DNA of 64,000 nt, taken from contig NZ_RFFN01000007.1 in NCBI RefSeq assembly GCF_003696315.1, positions 1 to 64,000 of the forward strand. The letters are read 5' to 3'. The translations under genes were made by a program, and so were the position numbers. Positions 48,078-55,808 of the stretch are shown piece by piece; within the stretch, counting starts at the first letter, position 1, and each line of letters opens with the position of its first letter. Under the pieces are notes generated by a model. The model searched no databases. It was not told where the DNA came from and was given only the letters and a program-made list of their open reading frames with translations. The stretch is from Pseudomonas songnenensis. Its GTDB lineage: Bacteria > Pseudomonadota > Gammaproteobacteria > Pseudomonadales > Pseudomonadaceae.

Positions 48078-48160
48078 TAAACCAGGAAAAGGGCACAGAT
48101 TTAATTTTGACCTGCCGGCTCGCCGCTCGGTATCCCTCGCCACGCTTTCCTCGGCCCAAT

Positions 48161-48226
48161 CGACAGGTTTCGCCTTGCACGGCGAGTCACTTTCTCTTGT
48201 CTGGCCAACAGAAAGTAACCAAAGAG
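48161..48226 (+). repeat. dispersed repeat with CTTTCTCTTG hairpin, copy A
   Basis: The core runs from CGACAGGTTTCGCC to ACCAAAGAG. It contains an inverted repeat in which CTTTCT... pairs with ...AGAAAG. It is about 80-90 percent alike to copies at 48418 and 48928 by eye. Confidence 0.8.
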
Positions 48227-48247
48227 CGAGGTAGCCTGGAAGTGACG

Positions 48248-48279
48248 CGTGGAAAAGGCTTCGCCGTTTTCCACCCTAC
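48248..48279 (+). repeat. dispersed GTGGAAAA hairpin repeat, copy 2
   Basis: GTGGAAAA (48249-48256) pairs with TTTTCCAC (48267-48274) with an inner GGC-TTC-GCC, followed by CCTAC. 31 of 32 bases are identical to the copy at 63753-63784, 15.5 kb away. Confidence 0.8.
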
Positions 48280-48417
48280 CTCCGGCAACGTCGATGCGGT
48301 GCGAGCCACACGCTTACGCCAGCCCTTCCATATAACAAGAAAAGGAACAAGAAAAGGAAACAGATTTATTTTGCTGCCCTACCCATCCGCTTTACGTCAT
48401 GTTTTCCTCGGTCCCGC

Positions 48418-48482
48418 CGACCGGTTTCGCCTTGTACGGCAAGTCACTTTCCCTTGTCTGGCCGAGAAAGCAACCAAATAGC
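48418..48482 (+). repeat. dispersed repeat with CTTTCTCTTG hairpin, copy B
   Basis: Same element as copy A with substitutions (for example CCGGTTTCGCCTTGTACGG). The similarity extends upstream to a shared ACAGATTTA start about 60 bases before. Confidence 0.75.
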
Positions 48483-48507
48483 GCTTTTGAAGGCTTTAGG
48501 CATCCCT

Positions 48508-48816
48508 ATGAGAATCAAATTAGAGTTAATTATTTTGAGCATGGCACTAGCGGCGCCAGTGACAGCCAGCGATGCAGACATGACGCTTCAAAACGTACTT
48601 TCCGAGGCGCTGGAAGAGGCTGAAATGAGACATAAACTTCTCATCAGCACGTTAAAAGAGCGCGCCATCCAAGAGAATAGGGAGGATGTGGTCCTATATT
48701 GTGCCGACACCATATGGGCGCATCACGTTAGTAACGATCATCCCATTCCGAAGCCGAGCATGATTCTCCAAGCATGTGACAGATTGCTTAGTCAGCATGT
48801 GTACACTGACGAATGA
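48508..48816 (+). CDS. small exported protein in the island
   Basis: 102 aa, unrecognised. A signal peptide covers residues 1-20 (cleavage after VTA). The mature part is helical and acidic (DMTLQNVLSEALEEAEMRHK) and has two cysteines (VLYCADT and LQACDRL) that could form a disulfide. The ATG at 48508 has a weak AGG site. The base composition resembles the Pycsar genes. It lies between repeat copies B and C, and a tandem octamer array begins 9 bases after its stop. Confidence 0.6.
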   Translation: MRIKLELIILSMALAAPVTASDADMTLQNVLSEALEEAEMRHKLLISTLKERAIQENREDVVLYCADTIWAHHVSNDHPIPKPSMILQACDRLLSQHVYTDE

Positions 48817-48824
48817 GCTACTAA

Positions 48825-48864
48825 GAAACAAGGAAACAAGGAAACAAGGCAACAAGAAAACAAA
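48825..48864 (+). repeat. tandem octamer array (GAAACAAG)
   Basis: Five 8-bp units: three perfect GAAACAAG, then GCAACAAG and AAAACAAA. Units of 8 bases change the reading frame when gained or lost, so this is a possible slippage site, just behind the stop codon of the exported protein gene. Confidence 0.75.
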
Positions 48865-48927
48865 GAAGACATTGTCTGGCCGCTGGCTCGCCATCTTGCA
48901 TACTCGCCGCGCGTTCCGCGGCCTCAC

Positions 48928-48992
48928 CGACAGGTTTCGCCTTGCACGGCGAGTCATTTTCTCTTGTCAGGCCAAGAGAAAGTACCAAAGAG
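48928..48992 (+). repeat. dispersed repeat with CTTTCTCTTG hairpin, copy C
   Basis: Closest to copy A. The hairpin is clearest here: TTTCTCTTG pairs with CAAGAGAAA around TCAGGC. Confidence 0.8.
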
Positions 48993-49187
48993 AAGGCCCC
49001 CGGCGCGCGGGTATGGCTACCGCCAGACTTCCTCACCGGAGTTGCTCTTGGAGCCCTTTCGTTCCTCGCTCGGGCTGTCCGAGTCGTCTGCTAGCCCAGC
49101 GAGCCCAGTACTGCGTTCTCAGTGAACCGTACGGAGAGTCTCAACCGCCCACGCCCATAGGTGGGACGCGTAAATATTCGCCACTTT

Positions 49188-49217
49188 CATCGCCCTGGCA
49201 TCGCCCTGGCATCGCCC
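49188..49217 (+). repeat. short tandem CATCGCCCTGG
   Basis: Two perfect 11-bp units followed by a partial third (CATCGCCC). Confidence 0.65.
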
Positions 49218-49334
49218 ATGTAGCAGCATTAACCTATGATCCTGATGAGTTAACGTAACTATCATTTAACCCAGCCGGCCAAGCTGCCACTTTAGGGAAA
49301 GCTTGGAGTCCAGAATCCGCTCAAGAGGAATTGT

Positions 49335-50150
49335 ATGGAATCGAAAGAATTTTTTTCTATTGCTTCGCAGCTTATCGAACTCTCCAAGGCTGCGGCCCCC
49401 ATAATATTCCCTGCTTTACTTGTGGCAGCTTACCTATGGGCATGGAAGAGAGCAGGCTCAGGTTTTTTCATACTACAGCGCCTTCTTTTCATTGTAGGGG
49501 GAAGCAAAAGCGTTTCAGATAAACGCATCGATAATGCTTGGCAAAAGGTTTATGATTTCTACAGCATAAGACTCAGAACCGGTATTAAATTCTCCAGCAA
49601 CTCCAACGTCACCCAATCCATTGATTTCCTTGACAAACACGGCATCGGATTAGAGCAAATAATTCCAATTAGGAACTACTTTAATGTCAAGACGTGCGAA
49701 ATTCGCGATCCAAATTTAAAAGGAAAGAAAATCGAAATTCTGGTAATGGCAACTTTTCTACTATTAGTCTCCACTCCAATTATATTACTAGGCATACCCA
49801 GCCAGGCCCTGCTAACAGTTAAGGAAACCAAAACTACATTTTGGACCAATGGCAAATCCGCTTACTCATGGAACCTCTTTGAGTGGAAGCTTAATTCGGA
49901 AGCCTGTCAGAGCGAGCGAGTTCTCCCATCAAAGCGAGACAAAGAAGTTATCTGCGATCTATTAGCGAAACCCGAGAATGGTTATATATCGGAGACAATT
50001 TTAGAACAGCGAATTTTTGGTCTCATTTTTTTAATCTTTACTGTAATCACACTTACGGCAATCTATGCCAGCTACTCGAAAGCTAGAATGGCCGACGAAA
50101 TAAGAAAACGAACCCACGTTCAAAGCCCAAAACAACTAGAACTTTTTTAA
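49335..50150 (+). CDS. unrecognised three-helix membrane protein of the island
   Basis: 271 aa. TM1 at about 19-36, a basic cytoplasmic or periplasmic stretch with SDKRIDNAWQKVYDFYSIRL, TM2 at 134-155, a loop with two Cys (EACQSERV, VICDLL), TM3 at 225-247 and a basic tail. It may belong to the DUF6216 group of uncharacterised membrane proteins, but I cannot confirm this. AT-rich codon use is shared with pycTM and pycC. It lies in the same island and direction but 1.3 kb from them, so a role in defence is only a guess. Confidence 0.75.
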   Translation: MESKEFFSIASQLIELSKAAAPIIFPALLVAAYLWAWKRAGSGFFILQRLLFIVGGSKSVSDKRIDNAWQKVYDFYSIRLRTGIKFSSNSNVTQSIDFLDKHGIGLEQIIPIRNYFNVKTCEIRDPNLKGKKIEILVMATFLLLVSTPIILLGIPSQALLTVKETKTTFWTNGKSAYSWNLFEWKLNSEACQSERVLPSKRDKEVICDLLAKPENGYISETILEQRIFGLIFLIFTVITLTAIYASYSKARMADEIRKRTHVQSPKQLELF

Positions 50151-50333
50151 ATTCCGCAATGCTGGCTGGCATATCACGGAGTCATGAATAGCGCTTACCC
50201 AGTCCGCCAGCCGACCGCGCGCGGAAAAGAGAAGATTCTGCGTGGAGCGAAGAGGAATACGCCAATCGGCTGCGCCAAATAAACCGGTATTCGACATTCT
50301 CATAAAGCGCGACTGGCTCACGGCATCAATGTA

Positions 50334-51239
50334 TCAACCCGCCACCTCACACAACCCACCCGGCACAGCCATCACCCACTCCCTCACCGCCCGAACCGTT
50401 GGGTCGTCCCGGCGGCTCTCCGGGTATACGAGATGAAACGGCTTGCCCTCCATCTCCGGCCCGAACGGCTGCACCAGCCGCCCTTCCCTCAGTTCATCCT
50501 CGATCAACTGCCGACTCATCAGCGCCACGCCCTGCGCGCCGATGGCGGCCGAGATGGCGTGGGTCTCGTCGGAGAAGACCAGCCCGGCGCTCACATCCAG
50601 CCCCGGCACGTTGGCGAGCTTTTGCCACGACGCCCAATGAATCGGGGCGGACAAGGCGGCTTGCGCACGGAAATGAATCAACGGGTGTTTGGGCAGATCG
50701 GCAACATTGCGCAAGCCGAGGTGCGGGCTGCAGACCGGGACGAAGGTGTTGTCGAACAGCTTCTCCGCCACCAGCCCCGGCCAGCGGCCGTCGCCGTAGC
50801 GGATGGCGATGTCCGCCGTGACGCCATCCAGCGCCACCGGTTCATGGGAGGTGTGAAAGCGCAGATCGATATCCGGATGGGAATCGCGCAGCAGGCAGAC
50901 CCAGGGCACCAGCCAGCGCACCGCGATGGCCGGTGTGGTGCTGAGGGTGATCGCCTGGCGGCAGGGTTTTGCGCTCAGGCGTTCGACCGTGGCGCTGATG
51001 CTGTCGAAGGCCGTTTCCAGCGTCTGTTGCAGCTCGCGCCCCGGATCGGTCAATTCCAGCTTTCGCGGTTTACGCAGGAACAGCGCCACGCCGAGGGATT
51101 CCTCCAGCGAACGAATCTGGTGGCTGATCGCCGTGGCCGTGACGGACAGCTCCTCCGCAGCCTGCTTGGCGCTCTCGTGGCGAGCGGCGGCTTCGAAGGC
51201 CCGCAGCGCAGAAAGCGAAGGTAACCGGCGGTGCGCCAT
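50334..51239 (-). CDS. LysR-family regulator (GcvA-like) beside azoR
   Basis: 301 aa with an N-terminal winged helix (LPSLSALRAFEAAARHESAK, then VTATAISHQIRSLEESLG) and a substrate-binding domain starting near 95. It is divergent from azoR, with a perfect 18-bp palindrome between them, so it probably controls azoR. The ATG at 51239 matches the family start; the frame extends upstream without similarity. Confidence 0.9.
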   Translation of the reverse strand: MAHRRLPSLSALRAFEAAARHESAKQAAEELSVTATAISHQIRSLEESLGVALFLRKPRKLELTDPGRELQQTLETAFDSISATVERLSAKPCRQAITLSTTPAIAVRWLVPWVCLLRDSHPDIDLRFHTSHEPVALDGVTADIAIRYGDGRWPGLVAEKLFDNTFVPVCSPHLGLRNVADLPKHPLIHFRAQAALSAPIHWASWQKLANVPGLDVSAGLVFSDETHAISAAIGAQGVALMSRQLIEDELREGRLVQPFGPEMEGKPFHLVYPESRRDDPTVRAVREWVMAVPGGLCEVAG

Positions 51240-51291
51240 GGCTGAGTTTCTCTCATCTGTAGTTCGAAGAAATGGTCGTTTGTCGCTCGTA

Positions 51292-51309
51292 CAGCCTAGC
51301 CCTAGGCTG
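51292..51309. promoter_or_regulatory. palindromic candidate operator between lysR and azoR
   Basis: CAGCCTAG-CC-CTAGGCTG, perfect 8-bp arms, lies midway in the 117-base divergent gap. Confidence 0.55.
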
Positions 51310-51356
51310 GGTTTACCGCGAACGACAGATGAATTCAATCACAGAGGAGATTCGCC

Positions 51357-52076
51357 ATGACACACCTTCTGCACCTCGACGCCAGCGCCCGCCCCGGCCT
51401 TGCCGGCAAGGACGAACACGGTTCCCACAGCCGCAACCTCAGCCAGCGCTTCGTCAGTCAATGGTTGGAGCGTCGTCCGCAGGATGGCGTGACCTACCGG
51501 GACATCGGCCAGAACCCGCCCTCTTTCGTCAGCCACGACTGGATTGCGTCGGCCTTCACGCCAGAGGAGCATCAGCAACCCTGGATGAAGGATGCCCTGG
51601 CCGAAAGCGACAGGCTGGTGGACGAACTGCTGGCCGCCGACGTGCTGGTCATCGGCACGCCGCTCTACAACTTCGGCATGCCGGCGGCGCTCAAGGCCTG
51701 GATCGATCAGGTGGTGCGCCTGAATCGCACGGTCGGGCTGGACGAGAGCAACCCGCTTGATCCCTACGTGCCCATGTTGGCGGATCGGGAGCGGCACGCG
51801 ATCATCCTCACCGCCCGGGGCGGCATCGGCTTTGGTCCCGGTGGGGCGATGGCGCACATGAATCACCTGGAGCCGAACCTGGTGACCGCGCTGGGCTTTA
51901 TCGGCATCACCCGCATTCACCAGATTGCCATTGAGGGTCAGGAAACCGGTGGCGAGGTACTGGCCGCCTCGGTGGCCGAGGCGCTGCGCCAGGTGGATGC
52001 CCTGGTGACGGAGCTGCAGGCGGCCGTCGAGCAGGCACCTCAGCTGGACTACCAACGACAGGTCGAGCCTGTCTAG
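51357..52076 (+). CDS. azoR: FMN-dependent NADH-azoreductase
   Basis: A flavodoxin-fold quinone/azo reductase, 239 aa. FMN contacts are in HLDASARPG and SHSRNLSQRF (N-terminal phosphate site), PLYNFGMPAALKAWIDQVVR and ARGGIGFGPGG. AzoR enzymes protect against quinones and electrophiles. An AGGAG site precedes the ATG. It is expected to be under control of the divergent LysR gene. Confidence 0.9.
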   Translation: MTHLLHLDASARPGLAGKDEHGSHSRNLSQRFVSQWLERRPQDGVTYRDIGQNPPSFVSHDWIASAFTPEEHQQPWMKDALAESDRLVDELLAADVLVIGTPLYNFGMPAALKAWIDQVVRLNRTVGLDESNPLDPYVPMLADRERHAIILTARGGIGFGPGGAMAHMNHLEPNLVTALGFIGITRIHQIAIEGQETGGEVLAASVAEALRQVDALVTELQAAVEQAPQLDYQRQVEPV

Positions 52077-52096
52077 TAATTGCGGAGCCGATCGTT

Positions 52097-52133
52097 GGCG
52101 TCGTCGCGCCCGCCAAGCGGGTGTGAAGACGCC
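52097..52133. terminator. two-tier hairpin between azoR and lipoprotein gene
   Basis: The outer stem is GGCGTC with GACGCC and the inner stem is CCCGC with GCGGG, in the gap between converging genes. There is no T-tract. Confidence 0.4.
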
Positions 52134-52144
52134 ATCAGGGTAGG

Positions 52145-52789
52145 TTACTGAGCGCGACTCGCTTCCAGTTTCTTGCCAACCGCAGCCGTCACTTCCTGCA
52201 GGCCTTGGCTGGTTACGTTCGCCCAGTCGCTGTCCGTCACGAACTGCATACCGTCGTTGACTTCAGTGGCGATGGCCATTGGCGCCTGGCCGTCAGTTTC
52301 GATGGTCAGGTTCGCTTTGTTGTTGACGGACACCGACGCGAAACCGGGCGAGAACCAGGTCCAGAATTCCTTGACGTGCACCGTGACCTGGCGGGCATCC
52401 GTACCCGGCCCTTCCACCACTTGATAGCCGGACTGCGTGTAGGCGTTGGCAACGGCAGAGCCCACCAGCTGGCTGACCGTGCGGCCTGAAGGCAACACCA
52501 CGTCACCCAGCGCCATGCCGTATCCGTTGCGTTTGCGTGCATAGGCGCGCCCGGTGATCGCTCTGTCATTGATCTCGCCGCCTTTCAGGGAAGGGATGTC
52601 GGCGCTACGGGGCTTGGCCTCGAAGGCCCGTTCGTCGATCGTCGTGATGACGACCTTCTGCCCTGTCGTTCCCGTAAGTACCGGAACGGTGACATCGACA
52701 ACAGAGCGGCTGGTGGCGCAACCCACCATGCTCACCGCCAGCACAACCAGCAGCGACGATTTCAGGGAAGAGAGAAAAGCAGATTTCAT
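52145..52789 (-). CDS. YajG-like lipoprotein
   Basis: 214 aa. A lipoprotein signal peptide with lipobox (SMVGC, Cys at residue 24) is followed by a soluble domain with an internal TIDERAFEAKPRSADIPSLKGG block like the YajG group. The molecular role is unknown. Asp is not at position +2 (Ala follows Cys), so outer-membrane sorting is likely. Confidence 0.78.
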   Translation of the reverse strand: MKSAFLSSLKSSLLVVLAVSMVGCATSRSVVDVTVPVLTGTTGQKVVITTIDERAFEAKPRSADIPSLKGGEINDRAITGRAYARKRNGYGMALGDVVLPSGRTVSQLVGSAVANAYTQSGYQVVEGPGTDARQVTVHVKEFWTWFSPGFASVSVNNKANLTIETDGQAPMAIATEVNDGMQFVTDSDWANVTSQGLQEVTAAVGKKLEASRAQ

Positions 52790-53184
52790 TTACCAGTCCT
52801 TGTGTGGTGGGCATCCGTCGCGTTTTCGGCTGTAGCGCTCGGATGCCGGGCATGATCCGGCCATCGATAGTGGCCGGTCGCCACACTACTGTTCTGCGAT
52901 ATTTCCGGCAATCCAGCCGCGTCGGACGGCGTAGGACAAATCGTCCCAATGCGTGCGTGGCATGCAGCTATCGACGCTCCAGCACCCTGGGGCGTCCACC
53001 AGGCGGAGTGATGGTATGAAGCGACGCGGAGCGCGGACGATCGGTAGGCGCGGCAGCATGAAAGCCATCAAACCACTGCTGGAACCCGCTCGCTGTGGTG
53101 AACTGAAAACGCATCGCCGCTTCCCGCCTATCCTGCCGCGGCCTTTACAATGTCGGCTTTGCCGTACCGCCCCGGAGCGCCGCC
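52790..53184. other. intergenic region between lipoprotein and GNAT genes
   Basis: 395 bases without a gene. It should hold both divergent promoters. The only structure I see is a 7-bp hairpin, CCGGCCA (52857-52863) with TGGCCGG (52871-52877). Confidence 0.4.
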
Positions 53185-53874
53185 ATGTTCACCCTCACCC
53201 ACCTCGACACCCCGCCGCCGGAATCGCTGAAAAGCCAGGTGCTGCAGATGGTGGTGGATTATCTCGGCGACATCAGCCCGGTCTCGCTGCAGCCCAGCAA
53301 CCCGCTGTATCAGCTGTACCAGTACGTGGTGGGTTTCGAGGTGCATCGCTATCTGGACAGCATGGACGGCGCGCAGGCCGGCAAGCCGGAGCTGATCCTC
53401 GCGCTGGATGCTGAGGACCCGGCGGTCCTGCTCGGCTTCGCGCTGTATTTGCCCTTTGTGGATGACCCCGAAGCCTGCGCGCTGGTCTATCTGGCGGTCG
53501 ACGCCGGCCGTCGCCGCCAGGGCATTGGCCGGGCGATGGTCGAGGCAATGGTGACGCGCTATCCCCATGCCGAGGTGGCCTGCGTTGCAGGCAAGGTGCC
53601 GTATTTCGGCGCGCTGGGCTTTCAGCCGCTAGTGGCGCGCGGCCCGCAGGTGGTGATGAATACGCGAAACGAGGCTTCGAACGGTGCGGTGGCGGTGCAG
53701 GATCTGGAGCCGATCTTCCAGTCCAAGGAAGTCCGGCAGATCTACAGCTACCTGGTGCAGCAGAACGGTCGCAAGGCGATGAGCGAGGCGGAGAAACAGC
53801 GCGACCGCCTGCTCGATCAACTGGCGCGCCAGGCGCAGGAAGTCGTGCAATCGAGCGTTCGGCGTTTGCATTGA
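53185..53874 (+). CDS. GNAT-family N-acetyltransferase
   Basis: 229 aa. The acetyl-CoA site is near 105-115 (VDAGRRRQGIGRAMVEAM). The N-terminal part before it and a helical, charged C-terminal tail (after about 175, EKQRDRLLDQLARQAQE) are less conserved. The acceptor is unknown. It is a single gene. Confidence 0.82.
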   Translation: MFTLTHLDTPPPESLKSQVLQMVVDYLGDISPVSLQPSNPLYQLYQYVVGFEVHRYLDSMDGAQAGKPELILALDAEDPAVLLGFALYLPFVDDPEACALVYLAVDAGRRRQGIGRAMVEAMVTRYPHAEVACVAGKVPYFGALGFQPLVARGPQVVMNTRNEASNGAVAVQDLEPIFQSKEVRQIYSYLVQQNGRKAMSEAEKQRDRLLDQLARQAQEVVQSSVRRLH

Positions 53875-53971
53875 TCGAGCGCGGCGTCACCAGGCTCGGG
53901 TGATACCGAGCCGCGCAGCTGCGCCATGCACGACCACACCATCCCGCGCGGATATACGCCGCGCCCTATCG

Positions 53972-54010
53972 AGCCGCGTGGTCCTTATCGCGGCTTACGC
54001 CAGGCGTAGC
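53972..54010. terminator. double hairpin between GNAT and marR genes
   Basis: AGCCGCG (53972-53978) pairs with CGCGGCT (53989-53995), and TACGCC pairs with GGCGTA directly behind. It lies between converging genes. Confidence 0.4.
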
Positions 54011-54011
54011 G

Positions 54012-54497
54012 CTAGCGTCCTGCCAGCCACTTGCCCAGCAGCCTGTCGAGCTGTTCCTGTTCGTCGCGACTGAGCGAGGCAAGGGCCCTTTTTTCGTTCT
54101 CGACATGAGAGGTCATCAGGCCGTCGATCAGGGTGAAGCCGGCTTCGGTCAGCGCAACCAGAGTGCCACGACGGTCCTCGGGGTTGGGCTTGCGTTCGAT
54201 CAGTCCGGCACGTTCGAGACGGTCGAGCCGGTTGGTCATGCCGCCTGAAGAAATCATCGCCGCTTCATACAGCGCGGTCGGGCTCAAGGCATGCGGCTCG
54301 CCGGCGCGACGCAAGGTCGCCAGCACATCGAATTCGCCGTAGTGCAAACGGTGCTCATCGAAGAAGGGTTGCAGCACGTCTCGGTTGAGCACCTGCACCG
54401 CCTCGCCCAGCCGACCGATCAGCCGCATGGGCAAGGTGTCCAGGTCCGGCCGTTGCTGTTGCCATTGTTCAACGGCGAGTTGAGCTCTATCGATCAC
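54012..54497 (-). CDS. MarR-family regulator
   Basis: 161 aa with a winged helix (SPTALYEAAMISSGGMTNRLDRLERAGLIERKPNPEDRRG). The start is GTG with a GAGG site. It is divergent from the MFS transporter gene with a 74-base gap that contains an inverted repeat, so it is the likely repressor of that gene and of itself. Confidence 0.9.
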   Translation of the reverse strand: MIDRAQLAVEQWQQQRPDLDTLPMRLIGRLGEAVQVLNRDVLQPFFDEHRLHYGEFDVLATLRRAGEPHALSPTALYEAAMISSGGMTNRLDRLERAGLIERKPNPEDRRGTLVALTEAGFTLIDGLMTSHVENEKRALASLSRDEQEQLDRLLGKWLAGR

Positions 54498-54516
54498 CGG
54501 ATACCTCGTCTATTTG

Positions 54517-54530
54517 TCTTGATGTTAAGA
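54517..54530. promoter_or_regulatory. candidate MarR operator
   Basis: TCTTGATGTTAAGA, an imperfect inverted repeat (TCTT/AAGA arms) in the divergent gap, of the kind bound by MarR-type repressors. Confidence 0.55.
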
Positions 54531-54571
54531 TACTTATCGCAAAGACATTAGCTGCCCACTTGGAGATTGCC

Positions 54572-55777
54572 ATGCTTTCCGTTCGATCACCCGCGTCAAC
54601 TTCACTGTCGCGGGTCGGCGAAGCGCTGCTGGGGGTCATGCTCGTTCTGTTGGTAGGCCTCAATCTGCGGCCTATCCTAGCGGCCATCGGCCCATTACTC
54701 GACGAAATCCAGGCCGCGACCGGCCTGGGCAGTGCCGGTGCAGGCGCGCTTACCACCCTGCCCATCGCTGCCATGGGATTCTGCGCACTGGGCGGCGCCA
54801 GGTTGCAGGCGAAGCTCGGCGAACGTCGCGGCGTAGCGCTCGGGCTCACGCTGGTGGCACTGGCCAGTGCCCTGCGCTGGGGCTCGCCAGGCGGCATCGG
54901 CCTGATCCTCACCGCCGCACTCGGCGGCGTCGGGATTGCCCTGGTGCAGGCGCTGATACCCGCATACATCCACCGCTGCCATCCGCAGCGGACCAGCGCG
55001 CTGATGGGGCTCTATACCACCGGCATCATGGGCGGCGCTGCCCTCGCCGCGGCCAGTGCCGCGCCGCTGGCAGAACGCTTCGGTTGGTCGAATGGCCTGG
55101 CATTGTGGGCGATTCCGGCCCTACTGACCCTGTGGATCTGGTGGAGCCTGGCGCGCCCGCCGGTCGCGACAGGGCGAACCGCCTCCCGGCCGTTGCCGTT
55201 GAAATCGCCACACGCCTGGCGGCTGTTGCTGTTCTTCGGCATCGGTACGGCGGCCTATACCCTGGTGCTGGCCTGGCTGCCGCCCTATTACACCGGCCTT
55301 GGCTGGAGCGCTGCGGACAGCGGCCTGTTGCTCGGCGGCATCAGCCTGGCGGAAGTCGGCGCCGGATTGCTGCTCTCCGCGCTGATCGGACGAATCCGGC
55401 AGCGGCGGCCGCTGGTGCTGGGCGTGCTGGCTGTGGTGCTGGCCGGTTTGTTGTGCCTCGCGCTGGCACCGCTGATGCTGGCAATCCCGACGGCGATATT
55501 GCTGGGTGTGGGAATCGGCGCCCTGTTCCCGCTCTCGTTGATCCTGGCCATGGACCATGCGCGGGACTCGGCCGACGCCGGCTCGCTGCTGGGGTTCGTT
55601 CAGGGCGGCGGCTATCTGATTGCCAGCCTGGCACCGCTGGGAGCGGGCCTGTTGCGCGACCGGCTGGCGAGTCTGGCGGACGCCTGGCTGCTGATGGCCG
55701 TCGGCATCGTGCTGTTGATGGGCCTCGCGTTGCAGCTCACCACGGCGTCGCGAGAGCAGTTGCAGCAGGCCCGCTAA
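54572..55777 (+). CDS. MFS transporter, CynX/NimT-like
   Basis: 401 aa with 12 predicted helices. The first helix block LNLRPILAAIGPLLDEIQ is typical of the CynX/NimT group. It may export small toxic compounds or move cyanate-like anions; the substrate is not known. The ATG at 54572 has a GGAG site. It is under probable control of the divergent MarR gene. Confidence 0.85.
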   Translation: MLSVRSPASTSLSRVGEALLGVMLVLLVGLNLRPILAAIGPLLDEIQAATGLGSAGAGALTTLPIAAMGFCALGGARLQAKLGERRGVALGLTLVALASALRWGSPGGIGLILTAALGGVGIALVQALIPAYIHRCHPQRTSALMGLYTTGIMGGAALAAASAAPLAERFGWSNGLALWAIPALLTLWIWWSLARPPVATGRTASRPLPLKSPHAWRLLLFFGIGTAAYTLVLAWLPPYYTGLGWSAADSGLLLGGISLAEVGAGLLLSALIGRIRQRRPLVLGVLAVVLAGLLCLALAPLMLAIPTAILLGVGIGALFPLSLILAMDHARDSADAGSLLGFVQGGGYLIASLAPLGAGLLRDRLASLADAWLLMAVGIVLLMGLALQLTTASREQLQQAR

Positions 55778-55808
55778 CCTTGGTGGCCAATCGCAGCCTG
55801 CGGCCCCG

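Larger units (their letters stand above)
48078..48507 (+). other. repeat-rich intergenic region behind pycC
   Basis: 430 bases without a convincing gene. It contains two copies of the dispersed CTTTCTCTTG repeat (48161-48226, 48418-48482), each preceded by a diverged ACAGATTTA-containing segment, and one copy of the GTGGAAAA hairpin repeat (48248-48279). Open frames across it translate repeat sequence and are not counted. Confidence 0.6.
48817..49334 (+). other. repeat-bearing region before the membrane protein gene
   Basis: 518 bases without a supported gene. It holds the octamer array (48825-48864), repeat copy C (48928-48992) and a small tandem of CATCGCCCTGG (49188-49217). The middle part (49000-49180) is GC-rich like the core genome. 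A GAGGAA site at about 49325 serves the next gene. Confidence 0.55.

Noticed and set aside
48107..48481. 124-codon open frame across repeats A and B
   Set aside because: The translated product is repeat sequence in both halves, with no start site or domain.
48161..48992. Possible CRISPR array
   Set aside because: Only three diverged 65-bp copies at irregular spacing (257 and 510 bases), with a gene between two of them and no cas genes.
48776..49258. 160-codon open frame through repeat copy C
   Set aside because: It begins inside the exported-protein gene, then translates the octamer array and the dispersed repeat. The composition is that of non-coding sequence.
50136..50321. Small minus-strand frame between the membrane protein and lysR
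   Set aside because: 61 codons with no ribosome-binding site, overlapping the end of the membrane protein gene; no recognisable motif.
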